Origin: Luzula sylvatica
Taxonomy: Eukaryota; Streptophyta; Magnoliopsida; Poales; Juncaceae
DNA length: 64,000 nt
Assembly: GCA_946800325.1 (NCBI GenBank)
Contig: OX326960.1
Coordinates: 52,137,355 to 52,201,354 of the forward strand
Reading direction: 5' to 3'
This document shows positions 25,641-34,774 of the stretch, piece after piece (the stretch's first letter is position 1; every line of letters begins with the position of its first letter). Made by a program: the position numbers and the translations under genes. Below the pieces are notes generated by a model. It had not been told where the DNA came from and ran no database searches. It was given only the letters and a program-made list of their open reading frames with translations.

Positions 25641-25997
25641 TTTTTTTTCTAATTTGTGCTGATCAAGAATTGAAATTTCTTATTTTTTTTAAGACTTAAT
25701 TTTCCTAAAAATAGCAGGTCTTAATCAACTGAACAAATAGGGGAAAAATAGTTTTGTTAAAGGATTTATTTTATATTCGGTCAATTTTGGCTTTAAATAG
25801 TGCTCATTGTTCTGAAAATTCCCAAATTACTCTCTTTCAAGGGCTATCATAGAGTTCTCCTTTTCAGAATTGTTTCAGCGAGGCCACGTGTCCTCCATTA
25901 CAAACAGTATAATTAATCCCTCTCCATTTCGTCAATAAGTCCTTCACTTCCATCTTATACTAACAATTTAATTTTCTTCTTTTTGTTTTTGTTTCAG
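25641..25997 (+). other. Unique sequence before the RAD51B exon
   Basis: Ends in a polypyrimidine tract and TTTCAG acceptor at 25985-25997, so at least the last part is likely former RAD51B intron. Confidence 0.5.
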
Positions 25998-26308
25998 GCG
26001 CATTCTCTAATGGAGGAAAACATGAAATCAAGATCTCATCTCCCCGCCTCTCTCGAAGGCCTCGACAACGCATTATGTGGAGGTATCCCTTTTGGCGCTC
26101 TCACCGAGCTTGTAGGCCCATCTGGAATCGACAAAACCCAAGTAATAGCTTATTCCGAATTCGAAAATCTTACATTCTATTTCCCAGAATTTGGATTCCC
26201 GGACTCAGGATTGCTGAATTCTAAATGCAGTTCTGCTTCAAGCTTTCTTTGCTTGCGACTTTGCCAGATTGCTATGGTGGTCTGAATGGCCGCGTCGTAT
26301 ATATCGAT
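25998..26308 (+). pseudogene. RAD51B: RAD51B fragment (two exons)
   Basis: Exon 25998-26141 (acceptor TTTCAG, donor GTAATA) encodes the segment with SRSHLPASLEGLDNALCGGI and the Walker A region GPSGIDKTQ. Exon 26231-26308 continues FCFKLSLLATLPDCYGGLNG and RVVYID. Both agree in order, frame and splice position with the RecA-core start of the homologous-recombination paralogue RAD51B. The Walker A loop reads GIDKT where ATPases need GIGKT, so ATP binding would be lost. After VVYID the frame departs into unrelated sequence and stops. Upstream and downstream exons are missing, so this is a captured or stranded fragment, not a gene. It is on the same strand as the AspRS/TrpB2 chimera. Confidence 0.85.
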
Positions 26309-26466
26309 GAACACGATCATAGCTTTGTGATCCTTGCAGCGATCCATTCAAAGCAGCGATCAAGAATACTTTGAATGCTTCAAGCACCATTCAAAGCAGC
26401 GATCCATCTCGCGACGCCATGATCCACTGGGGTCCGTCTCCTCTCGTCCCCACCCAGCTCTGATAA

Positions 26467-26655
26467 ATCCACCCATCCTCATCTGGCACTGCAAGTTCGT
26501 CGAGGAAAATAAGGAGAGCTATAGATGTGGACTTTCCTCCTTCGATCGATTCAATCACCCCCAATCAGCCTGAGAAAAAGAAGAGGCGCGGTTCAGAAAG
26601 TTCCGAGACAAAAGTGTTCCACAAGAAAGTGATCTATGCTGGATACAAATTCGAG
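26467..26655 (+). pseudogene. Unrecognised exon-like fragment
   Basis: An open frame of 63 codons, from just after stops at 26461-26466 to a GAG|GTATCC donor. It is Ser/Arg-rich, then has a basic EKKKRRG cluster that could be a nuclear localisation signal, then KVFHKKVIYAGYKFE. The end has the look of a conserved coding exon, but I cannot name the family. It continues the run of plus-strand fragments. Confidence 0.35.
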
Positions 26656-26989
26656 GTATCCATTCTGTAAATCTTGATTGTAAACTTGAAATTTCGCGTT
26701 ATGATCTAGGAGCCCGATTTTCAGCGAAATTTCTGGAAAAATTTCGCGTTATGATCCACTGGCGTGTTGGAAGAAGGGGGCGGAATTTCCTAATCTTGAT
26801 TTTCTTGATCTTGATTTTCAGGGCATGGGTTGTCCAAAGAAAAAGAAGAATCGTGAGGGGGGGAGGAATGAGCTGGATAAATAGGTTATTTACAAAAAGT
26901 ACTTCCGTGTGTTGATTTTGTGAATTTATAAAATAACCCTTCCGTCCCTGAATTCTTTTTGTGGATTTTTTTTGTGGATTCTATTTAAC

Positions 26990-26993
<4 letters not shown>
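26656..26993. other. Unassigned sequence
   Basis: May include intron of the preceding fragment. A repeated AAATTTCGCGTTATGATC word occurs near 26690 and 26740. A TTTTCAG|GGCATGGG acceptor-like site lies near 26820. Nothing further recognised. Confidence 0.35.

Positions 26994-27029
<36 letters not shown>
26994..27029. repeat. (TA)n microsatellite
   Basis: TA tract at the broken edge of the next LTR. Confidence 0.95.
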
Positions 27030-27032
<3 letters not shown>

Positions 27033-27517
27033 GAATAGATCTAGAACTTTTGAGACAAGAAAAGAGAAGAGTAAAAACACCATTAGAGGTTGAGAAGCTC
27101 AAGCAAGTTTACAACGATTTTAGGGAAATTGCGCGTAACCGAAAGACGAGGCTCAAGGTGGATACGAGAAGAGGGAATTCGCCTGAAATCCTTATTATGA
27201 TCAATCGAGAGCAAGGTCAGAGACGAACCCGAGATAATCCGGCTGTATACGACAAATCGGGGCATCATCGACGGTGTCGAATCATGCGGGCGTGGGACGC
27301 ACGTGTTACCGAGGATTGGAGCAGCAAGAAGAACAACTACGAACGCGTCAACTCTTCTCCGTGATCAATTTCACTAGGTATGCCTCTATATAAGAGTTAT
27401 ATTTGTAGTTGCATTTAGGATTCGTACTTTTGTATCAGCGACGTGGTCTTCGGGATCTGATCGGATCGGGCCCTTCAATCCGCTGCGCAGGGCTCGGTAG
27501 CGATGCCGATACCAACA
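27030..27517 (+). mobile_element. LTR A-type fragment, 3' half only
   Basis: Corresponds to the R/U5 half of the copia LTRs in this region (CTCAAGGTGGATACGAGAAG, GATCAATTTCACTAGGTATG) and ends ATACCAACA before a primer site. The U3 and TATA box are missing, replaced by TA repeats. Confidence 0.75.
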
Positions 27518-27518
27518 G

Positions 27519-27530
27519 TGGTATCAGAGC
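27519..27530 (+). other. Primer-binding site of the plus-strand copia element
   Basis: TGGTATCAGAGC, one base after the LTR end. Confidence 0.92.
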
Positions 27531-28621
27531 GATCGTCGTGATTCGAGAGTCGAATCAATTTCGAATAAGAGTTATTCGGAATTGCATGTAGAATTACGCA
27601 TAATTTCATATAATTCATAGTTTAGGACCATGAAAATCTTACTAGAGTTTAATCATTTGATGATTAAAAGCAAAATAGAGGTCCGTCATGACGCTAAATA
27701 GTTTTCCATAGTTTAGGCATAATTTCATATAAGTCTGTAGCAAAATAGTTTTGCATAGTCTGTCATGACGCAAGTTGTTGCGTTGTGACAGATACAAGAG
27801 GTCCGCTATGACGCTGAATGATGCGTCATGACGGACATACTTGAATTAGCCCCTGGAACTCGAGACAAAATTGTTTTGTACAGCCCATCGTGACGCAAGA
27901 TGTTGCATTGTGACAGACTGATGAAGTCCGTCGTGACGCCAAGTTGTGCGCCATGACGGAAGCCCTCGAATTAGCCCCTGGTTTGGGAAACAAAATTGTT
28001 TTGTATAATCCGTCACGACGCAAGTTGTTGCGTTGTGACGGATATGTGAAGTCCGTCATGGCGCACTGGTTTGTGCGTCATGACGGAAGTTCACGAGAGT
28101 CCAAACAGGAGGAAAACCGGGCATGGTGCGTCGTGACGGCGTAACCACAACGTCATGACAGACTGTATACATCCGTCGTGACGGACTATGAATTTTTTTC
28201 TGTTTTTCAGTTTTGGTTCTAATAGTTGAAAATTATGTTCACTTTACAAAATATATATCATTCATCATGATCATTTATGTTCATTGATATAATTTGATTA
28301 TGTCATAAAAATCCCTACATAATATTTAAGTCATGGAAATGCCTTCCGTGTTCACAACCTTCGAGGTTGGTCTTACACTTTGCACGGTTTCAGGCCAAAG
28401 TCGGACGTACAAAGTTGTATGTATCAACGTGAAAGGCACACGTTAATTGGGGACAAACGTGGGTTCAGGCCAAAGTCGGACACGTTTGTAGTCCAATTGA
28501 ACGATATGTGGGCACGGTTGTGACTTAACCGTCCAAGTCAATCCGATTGGAGTTCGGGGCATTAGATATGATGCACAAACAGAATTTGAATTGTATATGA
28601 TATGATTCAATACCGAAATCC
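27531..28621 (+). mobile_element. Leader of the plus-strand copia element, with about 127-bp palindromic repeats
   Basis: 27670-28180 holds two to three copies of a roughly 127-bp unit with CGTCRTGACG palindromes and a shared GAATTAGCCCCTGG word. 28200-28621 is less repetitive, and two stretches share CAGGCCAAAGTCGGAC. No gag frame is recognisable. The sequence is cut at 28621 by the minus-strand element. Confidence 0.6.
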
Positions 28622-29574
28622 TGTTGGGTATCGTCGTCACTACCGAGCCCCGCGCAGCGGATTGAGAGGCCCGGTCCGACCCGATCCCAAGGACCACGTC
28701 AACGACTCAACCGTACGAATCATGAAATGCATCTAACATATGAAATTAACTCTTAATTCATAGAGAATCATACCACGTGAAATTGATCACGGAGACGGGT
28801 TGAATCTATTAGCTGCTGCTCGCTTCGATTCCGGCGACACGCACATTCCACGCCCGCGCGATTCGACACCTAGTTCGAAGCTCCGATTTGTCGTATACAA
28901 CCGGAATTTATCCGGTTCGTCTCCGACCTTGCTCGTCCTTGCTCTCGATTGATCACAGTCGAAGATCTTAACTTAGATCTCTCTACTCGTATCCACCTCG
29001 AGCTTTTCGTCTTTCGGTTGCGGTGAATTCCCCTAAAATTCACCACAAATACTTGCTCAAATCTCCAACTTGTCTCACAAGTCAAAATCCCTTTTCTCTC
29101 TTAGATCTAGATCTTTTCTTAGCTCAGAATAATCACCAGAGAGAGAGAGAGGTTACAAGAATATAAATATATTATGTGATTAATGAGTATTAATGAGTAT
29201 CAAAAACTGCTAATCCAGAATTCGGATCATAGTGCGTCATGACGCACCATATGGTGCGTCACGGCGCACCAGTCACAATTACTGAATATAGCCGTTACAC
29301 AGTGTACCGTCATGACGCACGATAACGTCCGTCATGACGCACCACCGTCATGACGCACAACTTGGTGCGTCGTGACGGTATACTCACAGATTGGCTTTCT
29401 CATAATTACTCTACTGTGCGTCATGACGCACAATATGGTGCGTCATGACGCACCATGTAATTTCTGCCAGATTTGCATAATCTTATTATGCATCCAATCG
29501 TTCCGACGAACACGTATGTTTGTCTACACTCATTTGTACATTCAACTAGTTGATCTGTAACTGTATTTCCTCCA
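28622..29574 (-). mobile_element. 3' LTR of the minus-strand copia element
   Basis: 953 bp, starting (minus strand) TGGAGGAAATACAG and ending CCAACA. It has CATG-core palindrome doublets in U3 (29232/29254 and 29416/29438) and an AGAGAGAGAG tract at about 29138-29152. Confidence 0.85.
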
Positions 29575-30714
29575 GTCTCCCACTCAGTTCAAGATCCAAC
29601 TAAAGAAAGTACTAGCGTACATCTCATGTACACATAACCTCAGAGATTAAAATTTAAGCCCGAAATAAGACAGCTCTATGTGTGACCGCGTAGGTTCGTA
29701 TCAAGCAATGGTAGTAAACTTATGCCCAAGTTTACGGGCTCATGAGAGGGATCTAGGAAGAAATCCATCATAGCTTTCCCACGTTGAAAACGAAAATGAT
29801 TGTGATCATTTATACCCGTCTCGAACGGTGGTGTTTAGTTCTCTTGTTCACGATATCCGTCAATCAAAAGGCACGGTAATAGTCATCCTTATAATTTGAT
29901 TGACTAAACTTATTGTCTCGATACCGAATTGAATCAACAAACACAATCGATATTAACAATTTAATATCATTGACTCTGGCCAGAAATTTCGTTGATCAAT
30001 TCATCGATAGACCTAAGGGATATCTCTTTCTCTCGAAAGGAACAATTTCTATCTTGATGACTCACATCAAATTCCGTTTTTCAGATAATACCCGATCATA
30101 ATCCCATGACCATCCTGTTACAGATAGTGGAAGATTATATCTCAGCATTATGTTACGCACGAAAAAATGATCCATGATCATCTCAAGTGTGAAGAACTAA
30201 GACCCCATTCGTTACGATTCCATCTACAATGACTAAACCATGTCATGGTATCGCACTTTTGGTCAAGTCACAATATGCATAACCTAATGCATATCCATAT
30301 TCCCGATTTGACAAACTATTTGTCCTATGATTAGCAAAACATAATCACCACCTCGGCGAATATGCTAGTGTACATGTTAGTCTATTATCTTATAATAGAT
30401 ATACTTATCATATAAGTATCCTAATCATGACTAGGGACGTTTTTGAAATATAACTTTTGAAATGTGACGGTTTTACTTAAACATGATCACGTATCACGTA
30501 GTCGCTCACACAAGTCATAAATCAAGGTTCGTGTAATCAAATTACACAACCATGCACAAGTTTTCATATAAGAGATAAATGCAAATGAAATATAAAATTT
30601 TTGAAATTGCATTAATATAGCATAAGTCTTGGGTGATACATCGTTTACAACAAGTCTTGGGTGATACATCGTTTACAACAAATAACGCATCATAAGAACT
30701 ATTGTTTTAGATAA
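29575..30714 (-). other. Long 3' noncoding region of the minus-strand copia element
   Basis: 1.1 kb between the pol stop and the polypurine tract. It holds an exact tandem duplication of about 29 bp near 30622-30680 (AAGTCTTGGGTGATACATCG). A 60-codon frame (30487-30669) has no recognisable domain. Confidence 0.6.
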
Positions 30715-32352
30715 CTACAAACCAACTTCCTCCTCTAGGTATCTCAAACCTATAGTTCTAGCATGATGATCATGCTTCGCAATTGGAAGAGGTTTCGTAA
30801 ACGGATCCGCCACATTCTCGTCAGTATCAATCTTCAAAATCACAACATCCTGCCTTTGTAAAATCTCACGAATCAAGTGGAATTTACGTAGGATGTGTTT
30901 GAAGCGATGATGCGATCTCGGTTCCTTGACCTGTGCTATTGCTCCCGTATTGTCACAATACACAGCCACGGGTTCCGAGATGCTCGGTACAACACCAAGT
31001 TCGGTCACGAACTTCTTGACCCAAACCGCCTCCTTTGCGGCTTCCGAAGCCGCGATGTATTCTGCTTCCGTCGTAGAGTCAGCAACAGTCGGTTGTTTGG
31101 AACTTTTCCATATAACCGCGCCACCGTTCAAACAAAACACGTACCCACTTTGTGATCGAAAATCATCAGTACATGTTTGAAAACTGGCATCGGTGTAACC
31201 CGTTTCAACCAATCCATTATCCTCGCCACCATATACTAAAAACTGGTCCTTAGTTCTTCGTAAGTACTTAAGGATAGTTTTCACGGCTTGCCAATGCGGA
31301 TCACCTGGATTCGATTGGTAACGTGATAGGACGCTCAATGCATACGATACGTCAGGTCTCGTACAGATCATGGCATACATGATAGATCCAACCGCCGAAG
31401 CGTATGGAACCTTATTCATGTTACTTTTCTCTTCGCTCGATGTCGGACATTGAGCTTTCGAAAAGTTCATACCACTCGACATGGGATGAAACCCTTTCTT
31501 AGAGTTTTGCATGAAAAATCTTTTCAGCACCTTGTCGATGTACGTACTCTGACTTAGGCCGAGGAGTCTCTTGGATCTATCTCTATAGATCCTCACGCCT
31601 AAAATGTAGGCGGCCTCTCCTAAATCTTTCATAGCGAAACGAGTATTCAAATACTTCTTAACATCCGATAACATCGGAATGTCGTTTCCTATGAACAATA
31701 TATCGTCCACATGAAGAACAAGAAATGCTACGCGACTCCCACTAACCTTCTTATATACACAAGGTTTTTCTTCGTTCTTGATAAAATCATACTCGCATAT
31801 GACTTCATCAAAACGAATGTTCCAACTCCGAGAAGCTTGTTTCAGCCCATAAATGAACCTTTGAAGCTTGCATACTTTCTTAGGATTCTTTGGATCGATA
31901 AAACCTTCGGGTCGTGTCATGTACACATCCTCCGATAAGTTTCCGTTAAGGAAAGCAGTTTTAACATCCATTTGCCATATCTCATAGTCATAATATGCAG
32001 CTTTGGCAAGGATAATCCTTATAGACTTAAGTATGGCTACCGACGAAAACGTTTCATCATAGTCTACACCATGAATTTGCTTGAAACCTTTCGCAACTAA
32101 CCGTGCTTTGTAAGTATGCACTTTCCCATCCATGTTGATTTTCTTCTTGAAAATCCATTTACACCCGACGGGTTTAACCAAGGATGGTGGATCAATCAAG
32201 TTCCAAACTTGATTATCATACATGGATTGGATCTCGGACTTCATGGCATCATGCCATTTGTCGGAATCTTCGCTCAACATAGCATCTTTGTAGGTTGTCG
32301 GCTCATCATCTATGAGTTCGACGTTGCCTTCATCAGTCATGATAAATCCATA
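30715..32352 (-). pseudogene. Copia pol, C-terminal half: reverse transcriptase and RNase H
   Basis: A 541-codon open frame following the in-frame TGA at 32353-32355. The RT part has GCKWIFKKK, KARLVAKGFKQIHGVDYDET, WQMDVKTAFLNG, YGLKQASR and a catalytic block reading LHVDDIL, where copia RTs have YVDD (Tyr to His). RNase H follows, with GYTDASF, TTEAEYIAASEAAKEAVW, VYCDNTGAI and the KHI region, ending ADPFTKPL. Length and order are normal for the C-terminal half of Ty1/copia pol. With the His change and the upstream stop it is probably inactive, though most of the frame is intact. Confidence 0.93.
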
Positions 32353-33528
32353 TCATACTGGTTCCAGCCTGGTCCTACTAGACCTACGAGGAGCACCTTG
32401 TGCTATTGGCTCGACATCCTCAACTATTGATGGATTCGGGTCAACATCCATCGGTTCAATGTTTATTTCTGAATCTCGAACCTCTTCGAGATCAATCTTA
32501 CTCCCACTAGCTCGTTGAGATATAAAGTTCTCCTCCAAGAAGGTACCTCTTCGAGCTATGAAAACCTTGTTTTCCTCGGGATTGTAGAAATAATATCTTT
32601 TAGTTTTCTTAGGATATCCTACAAATAAACATTTTTCAGATTTGGGTTCGAGTTTATCCGAAAATATTTTCCGGACGTAAACATCGCATCCCCAAATTCT
32701 GATAAAAGATAACACCGGAGGTTGTCCGGTCCATATCTCATATGGTGTCTTTTGAACCGCTTTAGAAGGTAAGCGGTTTATTAGAAAAGCCGCTGTCTCA
32801 AGGGCATATCCCCAAAACGATTTTGGGAGACTAGTTTGACTCATCATCGATCGAACCATATTCAATAAGGTCCGATTTCTCCTCTCGGACACGCCATTCC
32901 ATTGAGGCGTTCCAGGTGGAGTCAATTGTGAAACGATTCCACAATCTTTGAGATGATCCTCAAACTCATAGCTCAAATACTCGCCTCCTCGATCTGATCG
33001 AAGTGCTTTGATTGTCTTGCCAAGTTGATTTTGAACTTCATTCTGAAATTCTTTGAACTTTTCAAAAGATCCAGACTTATTACGCATTAAGTAGATATAC
33101 CCATATCTACTAAAATCATCCGTAAACGTTATGAAATATCGATAACCTCCTCTTGCCTCGGTACTCATTTGACCACATACATCAGAATGTATAAGTTCCA
33201 ATAGTTCCTTGGACCTTTCTCCAACTTTTGAGAATGGTGCCTTTGTCATCTTGCCAAGTAAACAAGATTCGCATTGTCCATATGAATCAAATTCAAATGA
33301 ATCCAAAAGTCCATCCTCATGGAGTTTTGATATGCGCTTCTCGTTTATATGGCCAAGTCGACAATGCCAAAAGTAAGTTTTACTATCAACTTTAGGTTTA
33401 ATCCGATTCGTGTTTATATTATAGATTGATTTATCATTTGTGTAATTCATATCTAAAATGTTAAGACCATTTTCTAATAGAACAATTTTGTCAAGTTTGC
33501 CAGAAACTTTTCCAAGTCCTTGCGTCAT
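32353..33528 (-). pseudogene. Copia pol, N-terminal half: GAG-pre-integrase and integrase
   Basis: 391 codons. It has the zinc-binding HHCC domain (WHCRLGHINEKR ... CESCLLGKM) and a catalytic core with the three DDE acidic residues in place (HSDVCG, RSDRGGEY, NGVSERRNRTLL). The later GYPKKTKRYYFYNP block and Ser/Arg-rich linker are present. The frame ends at TGA after TRLEPV, where the polyprotein should run on into YGFIMTDEG. Upstream, the gag and protease region is gone and the frame runs into leader DNA with the CCTTGCGTCATGACG join. Confidence 0.93.
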
Positions 33529-34034
33529 GACGGTTGGCTATACCGTCACGACGGACTATTCTGGTCCGTTATGACGCCAGAGGGTGCGTCATGACGCACT
33601 GAACAAAACAATTTTGTTCAGTTTGCCAGAGAGTTTTTGGGCTTCTACCGTCACGACGCACCAAATGGTCCGTCACGATGGTAAGAATTTACACAGTGCG
33701 TCATGACGCACAACTTTTGTACGTCACGACGGACTGAGTAACGCCTCAGATCCAACTCTTGGATTTCACGTGTGCGTCACGACGCACCATATCGTGCGTC
33801 ATGACGCACCAGACCTGATTTTCAGTTTTACTTCTGATTTTTCGATCATTTCTGAAACGATCAATCATGAACACTTCATGATTACTTCTAGATTCTTTTG
33901 ATCATCTCATGATCAAATACTAGTAAGATTTCATGGCCCTAATTTTATAACTACATGATTATGTCCTAAAATTCTACATGAAATTCCGAATAACATTTAT
34001 TCGAAATCGATTCGACAATCGAATCGTGACGTTG
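33529..34034 (-). mobile_element. Copia leader with CATG-core palindromes (minus strand)
   Basis: Palindromes TGCGTCATGACGCA and relatives at 33530-33815, then unique leader to the primer site. The relation to the LTR palindromes is described in the findings. Confidence 0.7.
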
Positions 34035-34046
34035 GCTCTGATACCA
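34035..34046 (-). other. Primer-binding site of the minus-strand copia element
   Basis: GCTCTGATACCA on the plus strand, the reverse complement of TGGTATCAGAGC, one base from the LTR at 34048. Confidence 0.93.
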
Positions 34047-34047
34047 C

Positions 34048-34673
34048 TGTTGGGTATCGTCGTCACTACCGAGCCCCGCGCAGCGGATTGAGAGGCCCGG
34101 TCCGACCCGATCCCAAGGACCACGTCAACGATTCAACCGTACGAATCATGAAATGCATCTAACCTATGAAATTAACTCTTAATTCATAGAGAATCATACC
34201 ACGTGAAATTGATCACGGAGACGGGTTGAATCTATTAGCTGCTGCTCGCTTCGATTCCGGCGACACGCATGTCCCACGCCCGCGCGATTCGACACCTAGT
34301 TCGAAGCTCCGATTTGTCGTATACAACTGGAATTTATCCGGTTCGTCTCCGACCTTGCTCGTCCTTGCTCTCGATTGATCACAGTCGAAGATCTTAACTT
34401 AGATCTCTCTACTCGTATCCACCTCGAGCTTTTCGTCTTTCGGTTGCGGTGAATTCCCCTAAAATTCACCACAAATACTTGCTCAAATCTCCAACTTGTC
34501 TCACAAGTGAAAATCCCTTTTCTCTCTTAGATCTAGATCTTTTCTTAACTCAGAATAATCACCAGAGAGAGAGAGAGAGGTTACAAGAATATAAATATAT
34601 TCTGTGATTAATGAGTATTAATGAGTATCAAAAACTGCTAATCCAGAATTCGAATCACAGTGCGTCTCATGAA
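34048..34673 (-). mobile_element. 5' LTR of the minus-strand copia element, truncated
   Basis: Matches 28622-29240 closely, then breaks in the first palindrome (GTGCGTC|TCATG), losing the U3 part. Confidence 0.85.
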
Positions 34674-34774
34674 ATTGGGAGAAAAGATGTCTCCGATCTT
34701 TTCTTAACTTAGATATTCTGTGATTTGTACATTCAACTAGTTGATTTGTACATTCAACTAGTTTGTCTCTAGAA

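Larger units (their letters stand above)
28622..34774 (-). mobile_element. Minus-strand copia element inserted in the plus-strand copia element
   Basis: Components: 5' LTR at 34048-34673 (truncated), primer site 34035-34046, leader 33529-34034, integrase 32353-33528, RT/RNase H 30715-32352, 3' noncoding 29575-30714, polypurine tract at about 29575-29585 and complete 3' LTR at 28622-29574. Over the shared part of about 620 bp the two LTRs differ at roughly 8-10 positions by eye, so insertion was fairly recent. Gag and protease are missing: the leader joins directly to the pre-integrase region. Bases 34674-34774 are a scrambled mix of LTR-start and gag words, including a duplicated AAATTGGGAGAAAAGATGTC, so the TSD cannot be read. 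Confidence 0.85.

Noticed and set aside
21541..26990. Helitron ends around the gene-fragment cluster.
   Set aside because: No 5' TC with 3' hairpin and CTRR pair could be supported by eye.
28322..28620. Possible gag start (ATG GAA ATG CCT) in the plus-strand copia leader.
   Set aside because: The frame is broken within about 40 codons and has no gag motif.
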